This document shows, one piece after another, positions 1 through 8,563 of a DNA stretch of 46,458 nt. The translations under genes and the position numbers were made by a program. The notes beneath the pieces are model-generated. The model saw only the letters and a list, made by a program, of their open reading frames with translations. It was not told the origin of the DNA and made no database searches. Position 1 is the first letter of the stretch, and every line of letters begins with the position of its first letter. Location of the stretch: positions 1-46,458 of the forward strand of contig NZ_MUHX01000020.1 of assembly GCF_002007215.1 (NCBI RefSeq), read 5' to 3'. The DNA comes from Pyramidobacter sp. C12-8 (GTDB lineage Bacteria; Synergistota; Synergistia; Synergistales; Dethiosulfovibrionaceae).

Positions 1-2374
1 TGTTGTTGGTGATGGCGGTGTTCAGCGCCGTGGTGTTGAGGCTGTACTTCACGCCAGCCGTGCCGACTTCGGATTCGATGATGTTGCCGTCGCCGGCGAA
101 TTTCACGGTCTGTGTGCCGGTCTTGTCCGCGGTGACGGTTGTCGTGCCGGTGCCTTCGTCGGCCAGTTTGAACTTGGCTTCGACGTTGGTGATCGTGGTG
201 CTGTTGTTGTTGAGCTGGGTGATCAGCTTGGTCTTGTCGATGCCGTAGGTGACTTTCGTCCCGGTCAGGTCGACGGTGACGGTGTCGTCGGCGCCCGCGA
301 ATTCCACGGTCGGGGCTGTCGCTCCGCCTAAGGCGACGTTGTTGGTCGTGCTGCCGGCTTTGAGGTCGAAGCCGCCTTGCAGTTTGGTGATGTTGCTGGT
401 GTTGGTGGCGATGTTGGCGGTGTTTCCGCTCACGGTGTTGCTCAGGTTCGTCACGGTCGCGTTGTTGCTGATGTCGAGGTTTGTTCCGAGGTTGGCGTTG
501 GCTGTCACGGTCACTTTTGCGCCGTCAGCCCCGTCGGCCGCTACGGTCACGTCGATCTTGTCGGTTTCGCCTTCGAACTTGATGTTCTTCTTGGTCGCGC
601 CGCCGAGGGTGATGTCTTGTTTCGTTCCTGCGGCGTTGCTGACGGTGAAGCCGTTCTTGAGCGCGGTGATGTCGGTGCCGTGTTGGGTGACCGTGGTGTT
701 GCTGTTCACCTGATTGTTGATCTGGCTGTTCAGCGCCGTTGTGTCGAGGCCGACGGTCAGTTTCTTGGCGGCGGCGTCGTAGGAGGTCTGGATGTAGTTG
801 ATGCCCGCGAACTCCAGGGTGTCGCCGGCCACGATCGGGCCTACGCTGCTACCGGATTTGACGTTGAAACCGGCTTTCAGGGCGGTGATGTCGGTGGTGT
901 GCCCGTTTACCGTGGTGTTCAGACTGGTGATGGCGCCGTTGTTGGCGATGTTGAGGTGAGTTCCGAGGTTGGGGTCGGTCTTCACGGTGACGGTGGCGCC
1001 GTCGGCGGCGCTCGCCACTTCGACGAGGATTTTGTTGGCTTCGCCTACGAACTGGATGTTCTTCTTGGTCGCGCCACCGAGGGTGATGGTCTGTTTGGTG
1101 CCGGCGGCGTTGCTGACGGTGAAGCCGCCTTTGAGGGCGTTGATGTCAGTGGTGTGTCCGGTGACGGTGGGGTTGGTGTTCACCTGGGCGTTGATCTGGC
1201 TGTTCAGCTTGGTCTGGTCGAGGGTGAAGTTCAGCCCGGCGGCGTTCACCACCGGTTTGATGTAAGCGTCTCCCTTGACCACCAGCGGGGTGCTGACGTC
1301 GATGACTTTGGAGCCGGGCGTCGGGGTCTGGCTGTCCTTGATGGTCCAGGTGGCGGCGCGCTTCAGCTGCGCCACGTTGACGGCGTCATCGTTGTCGGTC
1401 CCGGCCGCCACGCCGGTGATCTGGCGGGTAATGTTACCGGCCAGGTTGCCCACGGCGACGGCGTTGCGCGTGGAGATCCACGCCGCACCGCTCTGCCCGG
1501 CCCCCAGAAACGCCGCTTTCCCGGCGGCGGTATCCGCCATCGCCCCGCTGCCGAGGGCGACGGAATCGGCCCGCACGGCGCGCGCCCCCACGCCTACGGC
1601 GAAGGAATTCACCGCCGCGGTTTCGACGATGCCTCCCGACGCCGCCAGGGAGTTTATAGCCTTCGCCTGCGAACTTGAACCCATCGCGGTGGAATAGTTG
1701 CCCTCGGCAAGGGTATTGCTCCCCATCGCGGTGGAAGCGGCGCCAGTGGCGCGGGTCACGTTCCCCATCGCGATGGAAGCGTAGCCGGCGGTTTGGGCTT
1801 TGTACCCCATCGCGACGGAAGAACCTCCCTTGGCTTCGCTCTCAACCCCCATTGCGGTGGAAACGTTGCCGATGGCTTTGGACTTGCTCCCCATCGCGGT
1901 GGAAGACTCGCCCTCGGCACTGGTTTCGTTCCCCATCGCGGTGGCATAGCCGCCCTTGGCAACCGTTTTGAACCCGAGCGCGACGGAAATTTCGCCGGTG
2001 CTCTCGGCTTCTCTCCCTATCGCGATGGAACCTTCGTTGGTCGCTTTGGTATTCGTACCTATCGCATAGGAACTGTTGCCTTCGGCGCGGGCCACAAGCC
2101 CGAGAGCGAAGGAATTTTGCCCTTTGGCGTAGGACGACTGCCCCATTGCGATAGCGTTGACGCCGATCGCTTCGGCGCCCGCCCCTATCGCGGCAAGAGC
2201 GTGCAAGCCCACAGAAGGAGAGCCATTCGGGCCGATCTTCAGCTTTCCTCCCTCGACCCAGTCGACCCAGGCGCCGAAAGCGCTTCCCGTTCCCCCCAGC
2301 GCCAACGCCAGAAGCAGCGCCGCCGCCTTCCGCACGGCGGGCGGTCTGCTCCGCTGCATAAACTTTCCCATCAT
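1..2374 (-). CDS. Trimeric autotransporter adhesin (YadA/Hia-like), C-terminus outside window
   Basis: The frame is open from the ATG at 2374 to the window edge, about 791 codons, so the C-terminal membrane anchor is not seen. A signal peptide (basic MQRSRPPAVRK, then an Ala/Leu-rich core, likely cut near residue 34) is followed by about a dozen 14-residue YadA head repeats of the type S-x-A-x-G. A neck follows with the NVAQLK motif (in ITGVAAGTDNDDAVNVAQLK), then a stalk with repeated GGATKKNI modules. The family forms outer-membrane homotrimers that bind host matrix or cells. A GAGGAGGT ribosome site lies 8 nt upstream of the chosen start; a second ATG follows directly. Long plus-strand frames here are shadows of the repeats. 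Family assignment is firm; the ligand is unknown. Confidence 0.93.
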   Translation of the reverse strand, partial: MMGKFMQRSRPPAVRKAAALLLALALGGTGSAFGAWVDWVEGGKLKIGPNGSPSVGLHALAAIGAGAEAIGVNAIAMGQSSYAKGQNSFALGLVARAEGNSSYAIGTNTKATNEGSIAIGREAESTGEISVALGFKTVAKGGYATAMGNETSAEGESSTAMGSKSKAIGNVSTAMGVESEAKGGSSVAMGYKAQTAGYASIAMGNVTRATGAASTAMGSNTLAEGNYSTAMGSSSQAKAINSLAASGGIVETAAVNSFAVGVGARAVRADSVALGSGAMADTAAGKAAFLGAGQSGAAWISTRNAVAVGNLAGNITRQITGVAAGTDNDDAVNVAQLKRAATWTIKDSQTPTPGSKVIDVSTPLVVKGDAYIKPVVNAAGLNFTLDQTKLNSQINAQVNTNPTVTGHTTDINALKGGFTVSNAAGTKQTITLGGATKKNIQFVGEANKILVEVASAADGATVTVKTDPNLGTHLNIANNGAITSLNTTVNGHTTDITALKAGFNVKSGSSVGPIVAGDTLEFAGINYIQTSYDAAAKKLTVGLDTTALNSQINNQVNSNTTVTQHGTDITALKNGFTVSNAAGTKQDITLGGATKKNIKFEGETDKIDVTVAADGADGAKVTVTANANLGTNLDISNNATVTNLSNTVSGNTANIATNTSNITKLQGGFDLKAGSTTNNVALGGATAPTVEFAGADDTVTVDLTGTKVTYGIDKTKLITQLNNNSTTITNVEAKFKLADEGTGTTTVTADKTGTQTVKFAGDGNIIESEVGTAGVKYSLNTTALNTAITNN
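451..750 (-). repeat. Adhesin stalk module, copy 2 in coding order
   Basis: This stretch is similar to 925-1224 at a constant in-frame offset of 474 nt (158 codons). Both encode a module with the sequence GGATKKNI and the following helix. It reflects internal duplication of the stalk and could support length variation. Confidence 0.8.
925..1224 (-). repeat. Adhesin stalk module, copy 1 in coding order
   Basis: Partner of 451-750 at a 474-nt offset. The stretch around 1055-1105 is nearly identical to 581-631. The copies have diverged at many third positions, so the duplication is not recent. Confidence 0.8.
1556..2165 (-). repeat. 42-nt YadA head repeat array
   Basis: Units of 42 nt (14 residues) recur in phase, each with a Ser-x-Ala-Met/Ile/Leu-Gly core. 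The + strand shows CCCCATCGCG-type words at 42-nt spacing, for example near 1760 and 1802. This is the left-handed beta-roll head of the adhesin. Confidence 0.88.
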
Positions 2375-2507
2375 CGTATACGACCTCCTCTGAAATCTTC
2401 CCAACGCACCGGGCGCCGTTTCGCTTTTTCCGCGTCTTTCGACGCGCGCTGCGCTCCATGCCGGCATACAACACGCCATCATAAGAGTGTTCACAAACAT
2501 ATCATAC

Positions 2508-2558
2508 CCCCGTGTAAAGATAACGAGTTGTTTGTGTTTATACTTTACCCCGAGTAAA
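2508..2558. promoter_or_regulatory. Pair of CCCCGWGTAAA direct repeats 40 bp apart upstream of the adhesin
   Basis: CCCCGTGTAAA at 2508-2518 and CCCCGAGTAAA at 2548-2558 have their starts exactly 40 bp apart, which would place them on one DNA face. They lie 130-190 bp upstream of the adhesin start, in the region expected to hold its promoter. No clean -35/-10 pair is visible for that gene. A regulator-binding role is inference. Confidence 0.35.
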
Positions 2559-2669
2559 CAAAAGCCGCGACGCTTTCAAACGCCTGCGGCCGGCTCGGAA
2601 TTCCCCGCGCAAAGAACGGAGACACGAAGGGGAAAAGTCGAAATATTCTTCAACATTTTTCAGCGCTTT

Positions 2670-2698
2670 TTGACAAAAATACGCGAAAAAAATTTATT
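2670..2698 (+). promoter_or_regulatory. Candidate sigma70 promoter for the phosphoesterase gene
   Basis: TTGACA at 2670-2675, a 17-nt spacer and TTTATT at 2693-2698, in an AT-rich stretch about 180 nt upstream of the GTG start at 2876. The rest of the 2375-2875 gap shows no gene. Confidence 0.5.
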
Positions 2699-2779
2699 CA
2701 GCCCGCTTTTGCGGCCGGCGTCGCAGTCTTTTATGAATTTATCTACAATCACGACGGGGACGCCCGTACAAAAAGGCGC

Positions 2780-2808
2780 TTGACCTGAAGCGGACTTTCA
2801 GTGTTAAA
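2780..2808 (+). promoter_or_regulatory. Second, weaker candidate promoter
   Basis: TTGACC at 2780-2785, a 17-nt spacer, and GTTAAA at 2803-2808, about 70 nt upstream of the phosphoesterase start. The -10 match is poor. Confidence 0.3.
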
Positions 2809-2875
2809 TTATTCGAGGTTTTCGGCCGGGCAGGTTCCGGTCGCCATAGACGATCAAAAGTGACGGAGGTTCTCT

Positions 2876-4000
2876 GTGCGCATCATCATCGCAGTTTCAG
2901 GCGTTATTTTCCTGTACGAGGCGTTCAGCATGATCTGGCCGCTGCGGCTGCATCTCTGGGGCAAGCTGGCCGCCGCGGCGCTGCTGCTGGCGGGGGCTTT
3001 CAAGAATTCCATCTACCAGCGGCTGGGCGGCGGCATGTTCTTCGCCCCCGATCTGCCGCGCTGGGTCATGATCGCGGGCTCGCTGCTCTACAATCTGCTG
3101 ATCGTGGCGCTGTTTCTGCTGCTGGTCAAGGACGCGGTCTGGCTGCTGTGGAAGCTCTGCGCCCGCCGCCCGTTCCCCGCCGCGGAGGCCTCGCTGCTCG
3201 CCCTCGTCTTCGCCGCGGCGCTGACCGCTTACGGCACGTGGGAGGCGATCCGCGTGCCGGACGTCGCCGAGCGTCCCGTGACGATCCGCGGGCTGGCGCC
3301 CGAGTTCGAGGGGCTCAGGGTGGCGCTGCTCGTCGACCTTCACGCCAGCGCGCTGAACCGCCGCCCGCTGATCCAGGCCATCGTCGACAGAACGATGGCG
3401 CTCAAGCCCGACCTGATCCTGATGCCCGGCGATTTCGTCGACGGGCTGGTCAGCCAGCGCAGGGAGGATCTGGAGCCGCTGGCGCAGCTGAAAGCGCCGC
3501 TGGGCGTTTTCGGCTCGTCGGGCAACCACGAATATTACTCGGGCTTCGACGCCTGGATGAAGCAGCTGCGCAAATTCGGCGTCACGATGCTGGAAAACGA
3601 ACACCGCGTACTGGCCCGCGGCGAAGGGCGGCTGGTGCTGGCCGGAGTGCCCGACCAACAGGGGGCGCGCATGGGCCGCGCCGCGCCCGATCCGGACAAA
3701 GCGCTGGCCGGCGCGCCTCGGGGCGTCCCCGTCATCCTCATGGCCCACCGCCCCGAAGCGGCGCGCGAAAACGCGGCCCGCGGCGTGGCGCTGCAGGTAT
3801 CCGGGCACACGCATGGCGGCATGATGCCGGGGCTCGACCGGCTCGTCGCCCGGTTCAACGGCGGTTTCGTCAAGGGCTGGTACGACGTCGGCGGCATGAA
3901 ACTGTTCAACAGTCCCGGCACTTCGCTTTGGAACGGTTTCCCGCTGCGGCTCATGGATCCCGCCGAAATCACGCTGCTCACGCTCCGCGCCGCGCCGTGA
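2876..4000 (+). CDS. Membrane-anchored metallophosphoesterase (YkuE/YaeI-like)
   Basis: 374 aa. The N-terminal third is hydrophobic with about four membrane segments. A calcineurin-like phosphoesterase domain follows with all metal motifs: VDLHAS near residue 152, GDFVDG near 184, GNHEYY near 215, MAHRPEA near 288 and GHTHGG near 309. Such proteins hydrolyse phosphomonoesters or phosphodiesters with two divalent metals; YkuE-type relatives act at the envelope, and YaeI-like relatives have been tied to lipid turnover. The GTG start is chosen for the GGAGG 6-7 nt upstream. Single-gene transcription unit with two terminators behind it. Substrate unknown. Confidence 0.88.
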   Translation: MRIIIAVSGVIFLYEAFSMIWPLRLHLWGKLAAAALLLAGAFKNSIYQRLGGGMFFAPDLPRWVMIAGSLLYNLLIVALFLLLVKDAVWLLWKLCARRPFPAAEASLLALVFAAALTAYGTWEAIRVPDVAERPVTIRGLAPEFEGLRVALLVDLHASALNRRPLIQAIVDRTMALKPDLILMPGDFVDGLVSQRREDLEPLAQLKAPLGVFGSSGNHEYYSGFDAWMKQLRKFGVTMLENEHRVLARGEGRLVLAGVPDQQGARMGRAAPDPDKALAGAPRGVPVILMAHRPEAARENAARGVALQVSGHTHGGMMPGLDRLVARFNGGFVKGWYDVGGMKLFNSPGTSLWNGFPLRLMDPAEITLLTLRAAP

Positions 4001-4032
4001 TCCTGCGGCAAAAAACCCGTGATCCTGCGGCA

Positions 4033-4089
4033 AAAAACAAAGAAGCGCGCTTCCGCGGTCGAAACGATCGCGAAAACGCGCTTCTTTTT
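4033..4089. terminator. Bidirectional terminator between phosphoesterase and M28 peptidase genes
   Basis: AAAGAAGCGCG (4039-4049) pairs with CGCGCTTCTTT (4077-4087). A T-rich tract follows on the + strand, and on the minus strand the hairpin is followed by TTTGTTTTTTG. It can end both the plus gene and the convergent minus operon. Confidence 0.75.
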
Positions 4090-4118
4090 CGTCTCTCTGA
4101 CTCTCTTCGCCGATCGAA

Positions 4119-4147
4119 AAAAATCGTTCGGCTTTTTCGTTGAAAAC
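4119..4147 (+). terminator. Second terminator of the phosphoesterase gene
   Basis: GCCGATCGA pairs with TCGTTCGGC (one mismatch) around an A-rich loop, then TTTTT. It lies in tandem with the hairpin at 4039-4087. Confidence 0.65.
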
Positions 4148-4163
4148 CGGCTTCTCTCAGCAA

Positions 4164-5801
4164 CTACGATGCCAGACTCTCAAGCGCGCAGATCAGATCG
4201 CCGAGGCGGTTGAGCTGCGCGCGCCGGAACGACCGGATCATCAGCCGCGCGCGCTCCGTGCGCGGAGAGGCGTCCCGCGCCAGGGCCAGCCCCGGCAGCC
4301 AATCGAGCGGCAGGGCCCAATCCTGCTGCGGCGCGTCCTTGAAGGCGTAGAGCGCGCGATTCAAAAGCCGCGTGGCGCGCAGGGGCTCCATCCGCGGCAG
4401 CGGCAGTCCTTTCAGCCGCGCGCGCAGGTCTTCCGTGTCTTCGTAACGGGGCAGCTCCCGTTCCAGCGCCGCGGTCAGGGCCGGCACGTCGAAGGGGAAT
4501 CTTTTCGGCGACGCCAGGCGGCTCAGCGCCAGCGCGTAAAGCCGCGCGTCCTGCTTCATGACGACGGGATCGACGTGTTCCATCACGTCCTCTTCGGTGT
4601 GCCACCACCAGCTCATGAAGCCGTTCGCCGTGCCGTCCGGCGAACCGTCAGGCAGCGTCGAGCTCCAGCTCATGCAGCTGGAAACGCCGATATTCTTGAA
4701 CGACAGGTCCCAGCCCGTCACGAAGCCGCCGGGGCGCAGTTTTTGGCCGGTCACGTCGGCCACGACGGAAGCGTACAGACCGCGCAGGTCCGGCCCCGAA
4801 GAGCCGCGCGCGAAGTCGTCCGCGCCGCGCAGCCCCGGCATGTCGGCGTTGCACAGCGCCAGGCAGCGGCGCCGCAGCGAATCGAAATTATCCGCGGCGA
4901 AGGCCGACGAGCCGGCGTAGCGTCCGTTCGAGTGTCCCGACCACCAGCAGATCTTGATCCCCCGCGCCAGGGGGCGTGCGGCGAAAAGTCCGGCCATGGC
5001 GAGCGCGACGGCGTTGCCGGTGGCGTTGTCGCAGGCGCCGTAATGCCACGAATCCAGATGGTTGCCCAGCAGCACGTACTCTTCGCTTTCGCCGGGCAGG
5101 TCGGCTTCGAGCACGGGGATCTCGCGAACTCCGTTCTCCACGCGCGTTTCGAGTTCGAGAACCGCATCTCCGGCGCAGGCGCGGCGGATCAAGGCCTCGC
5201 CTGCGCCGCGCGGCATGACCGCGACCGGCAGCGCGGGATAAAGCGAACTTTCCCACGGGTCGGGCTGTCCCCAGATAAAATTGACGTTGCCCTCGTGGAT
5301 CAGCGTTTCGTCGCCCTGTTCCCAAACGCAGACCAGCGCCGCCGCGCCGCGGTCCTGAGCGTCCATGGCCGCGACCGGCGACGCGGTGCGCGCGACGACG
5401 ATCTTTCCCAGCAGGTCGCGCTCGCGCGGGGCGCCGCGCGCGGCCAGAAGGTCGAGCGGATTGTGCAGCAGCTCCGTCTTTTCGACGAAGACCGGCGTCC
5501 CCCGCACGGGCTCGCGCGTCGAAGCGCAGAAGCTCCACGTCTTGCACGGCAGGCGGCGCTCGCTCCCGTCCGCATCGAGCAGCGTCAGCCGCGCCGAGAC
5601 GGGGTCGCTGAGCCAGGCGGGATAACGATGCAGCGTCCACTTCACGCCGGCGCGGCTGAGGCGGTCGGCGACAAATTCCGCCGCCTTCGCCTCGCCCTCG
5701 CGCCCCGACCTGCGGTCGAAAGAGGCGATCGTTTCGACGTCCTTCCAGACGCGGCCGTGGTCGATCGCGCCAAGCAGACCTTTCTCCGCCGCCGTCAGCA
5801 T
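4164..5801 (-). CDS. M28-family metallopeptidase (aminopeptidase-like)
   Basis: 545 aa. Zinc-ligand motifs of M28 are present: GNHLDSWHYGACDNATGN (His and first Asp), CNADMPG (Asp) and WWWHTEEDV (C-terminal His). A protease-associated region precedes them (residues about 90-200). No signal peptide is evident, so probably cytoplasmic. The catalytic Glu-Glu seen in most M28 enzymes is replaced by SGHSNGRYAGS, a variant I recall in a creatininase-linked subfamily. ATG at 5801 overlaps the creatininase stop (ATGCTGA), which argues for coupling and sets the start. Probably cleaves or deamidates a peptide-like compound imported by the linked symporter; the substrate is inference. Confidence 0.85.
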   Translation of the reverse strand: MLTAAEKGLLGAIDHGRVWKDVETIASFDRRSGREGEAKAAEFVADRLSRAGVKWTLHRYPAWLSDPVSARLTLLDADGSERRLPCKTWSFCASTREPVRGTPVFVEKTELLHNPLDLLAARGAPRERDLLGKIVVARTASPVAAMDAQDRGAAALVCVWEQGDETLIHEGNVNFIWGQPDPWESSLYPALPVAVMPRGAGEALIRRACAGDAVLELETRVENGVREIPVLEADLPGESEEYVLLGNHLDSWHYGACDNATGNAVALAMAGLFAARPLARGIKICWWSGHSNGRYAGSSAFAADNFDSLRRRCLALCNADMPGLRGADDFARGSSGPDLRGLYASVVADVTGQKLRPGGFVTGWDLSFKNIGVSSCMSWSSTLPDGSPDGTANGFMSWWWHTEEDVMEHVDPVVMKQDARLYALALSRLASPKRFPFDVPALTAALERELPRYEDTEDLRARLKGLPLPRMEPLRATRLLNRALYAFKDAPQQDWALPLDWLPGLALARDASPRTERARLMIRSFRRAQLNRLGDLICALESLAS

Positions 5802-6580
5802 TTCGCCGCCGGCAGAGGGGCTTTCAGGAACTCCTCGACGAAATCGCCCAGGTAGCGCACCGTGCCCTCGAAGATCTCGCGCCCCCACGCCGCGTCGGCT
5901 TTGGCGCAGCTGTCGTCGCCGCCGCCGAAGGTGCCGGTCTTGGTGAACGCCGCCGTCGAGCGGATAATCTTCACCGTCGCGCCCTTGAAGGTGATGGCGT
6001 TGCCGTACGTGCTTTTCAGCTCCGGCGTCAGCGAGCGGATCTCCTCGGGGACAAAGTTCTTTTCCTTGCGCACCCAGTCGGGGCGCAGCGCCATCATCAC
6101 CGCCGCCTCCTGCCCGCCGCCGTGCCCGCCGCCCCAGCGCGGATCCAGCTCGCGGGCGATCGTCCACCAGTCCAGGATCGCGCCCAGGCCGCCGCGCCCG
6201 TAGATCCGCAAACACGCCGCCTCCAGCGCCGGATCGTTGCCGCCGTGGCCGTTGAGAAAGACGAAACGGCGCACGCCGGCGTCCATCAGATGCACGGCGA
6301 CGCTCGTCATCACCGACTGCAGCGCCGCCGTGCCGATGTCGATCGTGCCGCTGAACTCCGTGTGATAAGGGCACACGCCGTAGGGCATCGTCGGCAGCAC
6401 GACCAGACGGTCGGCATAACGCGCCTCGAGCCGCCGCGCCATCTCTTCCGGGATCGTGAAGTCGGTGCCCAGCGGGCCGATCGAGCCGTGCTGCTCGGTG
6501 CTTCCCAGCGGGACCAGCGCCAGCAGCTCGTCGGAAGCCGTTTCGTGGAACTCGTGCCACGTCATCGAAGCCAGATACAT
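5795..6580 (-). CDS. Creatininase-family amidohydrolase
   Basis: 261 aa. Family metal motifs are visible: PLGSTEQHG near the N-terminus with a following TDF, PYGVCPYHTEFSGT, and FLNGHGGND. Members open cyclic amides (creatinine, formamidopyrimidines) or cleave related C-N bonds; mycofactocin MftE also belongs here. ATG at 6580 is preferred over an upstream in-frame GTG because GGGAGGG lies 7 nt upstream and creatininases begin at this point. It sits between a symporter and an M28 peptidase in one operon, suggesting catabolism of an imported amide or peptide. Exact substrate not predictable. Confidence 0.88.
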   Translation of the reverse strand: MYLASMTWHEFHETASDELLALVPLGSTEQHGSIGPLGTDFTIPEEMARRLEARYADRLVVLPTMPYGVCPYHTEFSGTIDIGTAALQSVMTSVAVHLMDAGVRRFVFLNGHGGNDPALEAACLRIYGRGGLGAILDWWTIARELDPRWGGGHGGGQEAAVMMALRPDWVRKEKNFVPEEIRSLTPELKSTYGNAITFKGATVKIIRSTAAFTKTGTFGGGDDSCAKADAAWGREIFEGTVRYLGDFVEEFLKAPLPAAKC

Positions 6581-6677
6581 TTTCAATCCCTCCCGCACTT
6601 CCCGAACAAAAGCAAAGAGAGATCCCGCCGCGCGCCGGGCGGCTGCGGCGGGGACCTCCGTCATGACTGGGCGAGCC

Positions 6678-8153
6678 CTAGGCGAAATGGCGCTTCAGCG
6701 TCTCGTCCGAAGCCCTGCGGGTCGCCAAGCTGACGACGATCATGACGATCATCGCGTACGCCCAGCAGACCATCAGCGGGTTGAAGCCGAAGGCCCAGCC
6801 GGGATGCTTGAGCGTCATCAGCACGAACAGCGCCTCGCCCACCGCCACGCCGGCGAAAGCGCCCGCACGGGTCGCGCCCTTCCAGTAGAGCCCGAGCAGC
6901 ACCGGCGCCGTCCAGATCCCCAGACCGCCGAAAGCGAACAGGATCAGCTTGAAGATCGTCGCGGGACGCGAAACGCCGAAGCAGATGGCGATCACGCCGA
7001 TGATCACCGTGACGTAGCGCGACATACGCAGGATCTGGCCGTCGGTCGCCCGCGGGTTGACGCGCCTCTGGTAAATGTCGCGGGTGATCGCGCCCGTGGC
7101 GGAGATCAGCAGCGAATCGATCGTCGACATGCCGGCCGCCATGATGCCCGTGATCAGCAGCGAGGAAATGACGGGCGAAAGGCTCTTCTGCAGCAGCAGA
7201 GGCACGATGAAGTCGATATCCTTGCCCTGCAGCCCGGGAATGGAAACGATGCCGTTGACGCCCGACCACTCGATCAGCGTCGCGGCGATCCACATGCCCA
7301 GCGTGCCGAGAATCGTAGCCTTGAACATGACCTTATAGTTTTTCATGGCGAAGAACTTCGTCACCAGCGTCGGCTGCGAGATCGAGAAAAAGCTCCACAG
7401 CACGATCATCGACACGTAGTTCGCCCAGCCGTAAGCCCCGCCAACGCCGGGATGCGACATGTACGCAGGATTGAGCTCGAGCAGCTTGGCCGAAATCGCC
7501 TCGAAGCCTCCGCCCAACCTGATCGACACCACAAACGTGACGATCGCCGTGGCCAGCATCAGACCGCCCTGGATCACGTCGGTCAGCATGGCGCCGCGGA
7601 TGCCGCCGCTCATGCAGTAAAGGATGACGACGATCCCCATGCCGACGATGCCCACCCACTCGGGCGCGCCCGTGTACACGCGCAGGATCACGCCGGCGCC
7701 GATCGTCTGCGCGCCCATCATCGGGATCATGAAAATGATCATCAGCAGCGCCTGGAACGTGCGCAGGCCGTTGGACTCGAAACGGTCGCCCAGATAATCG
7801 GCCAGCGTCAAGAATCCCTGCGTGTGCCCGAGCTTGATGAGCTTGCGCCCCACCAGCAGCGCCGGGATGATCATGGAAAACACCAGCCCCGGCACGGAAA
7901 TGGACAGCCCCGCGAAGCCGACCTTATAGCAGGTCGCCGGACAGCCCATGAACGTGCTCATGCTGTACTGCGTGGCGAAATAGGCGAAGCCGCTGACGAT
8001 GGCGCCGGCTTTGCCGCTCATGACGAAGAAGTCCTTCAGCGTGGTGGTGTTCTTCGCCGAAAAGTATCCGATGCCCGCCATCAGCACGAAATAAAAAGCG
8101 AGAACTCCGTAAAACACCGACGGGATCGGCTTGAGCATTGTCCCTACGTCCAT
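6678..8153 (-). CDS. Sodium:solute symporter (SSS family)
   Basis: 491 aa, about 13 hydrophobic segments, typical length of the SSS family (PanF/PutP fold). Family signatures include the early FYFVLMAGIGYFSAKNT segment, ATQYSMSTFMG, and YCMSGGIRGAMLTDVIQGG. The ATG has AAGGAGAG just upstream. It follows a small DUF997-type membrane protein by 6 nt, the usual arrangement for PanF-like carriers. The solute is unknown; the creatininase and M28 genes downstream suggest an amide or peptide derivative. Confidence 0.9.
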   Translation of the reverse strand: MDVGTMLKPIPSVFYGVLAFYFVLMAGIGYFSAKNTTTLKDFFVMSGKAGAIVSGFAYFATQYSMSTFMGCPATCYKVGFAGLSISVPGLVFSMIIPALLVGRKLIKLGHTQGFLTLADYLGDRFESNGLRTFQALLMIIFMIPMMGAQTIGAGVILRVYTGAPEWVGIVGMGIVVILYCMSGGIRGAMLTDVIQGGLMLATAIVTFVVSIRLGGGFEAISAKLLELNPAYMSHPGVGGAYGWANYVSMIVLWSFFSISQPTLVTKFFAMKNYKVMFKATILGTLGMWIAATLIEWSGVNGIVSIPGLQGKDIDFIVPLLLQKSLSPVISSLLITGIMAAGMSTIDSLLISATGAITRDIYQRRVNPRATDGQILRMSRYVTVIIGVIAICFGVSRPATIFKLILFAFGGLGIWTAPVLLGLYWKGATRAGAFAGVAVGEALFVLMTLKHPGWAFGFNPLMVCWAYAMIVMIVVSLATRRASDETLKRHFA

Positions 8154-8159
8154 GATGAA

Positions 8160-8411
8160 CTACTCTCCTTTCCGTTCTTCGTCAAATTCGTGGTACTCGG
8201 GACGGCGCATGGCCTGTACATAAAAAACGACGATCAGGACCATCGTGATCGCCGTGTGGACCGTCCAGCCCACGATGAAACCGGGCAGCCCGTAAATCAC
8301 GGGGATGTACCGGGTCGCGTAAAAGAACGGGAACGGGACCATGATGATGAAGAACAGAAAACCGAAAACCAGCGCCCATTTTTTTTCGAAACTGTTGCTG
8401 AAAATATCCAT
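8160..8411 (-). CDS. Small two-helix membrane protein (DUF997/YhdT-like), symporter partner
   Basis: 83 aa with two strong hydrophobic segments (about residues 10-32 and 42-66) and a charged tail. Genes of this type commonly precede SSS carriers, as here with a 6-nt gap. ATG at 8411 is chosen for AAAGGAG about 9 nt upstream; a longer in-frame extension is unlikely. Probably helps assembly or stability of the symporter; function is inferred from context. Confidence 0.75.
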   Translation of the reverse strand: MDIFSNSFEKKWALVFGFLFFIIMVPFPFFYATRYIPVIYGLPGFIVGWTVHTAITMVLIVVFYVQAMRRPEYHEFDEERKGE

Positions 8412-8563
8412 CCAAGCCGCTCCTTTCAAAAAAAATGCCTCTGCCGCACCTCCGCCGTCGTCCCTAAAGATCCCGCGCCTCCTTTCCGGGCCTGAAAACA
8501 GCGCGCGCCGCAAAAACGGCGTCGTAAACAAAAAATAAATGTATCCAAAAAACCCTCGGCTTG

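Noticed and set aside
4164-6560. A 798-codon frame suggesting a longer M28 protein
   Set aside because: Its first third is a shadow of the creatininase gene; the real start is the ATG at 5801 overlapping the creatininase stop.
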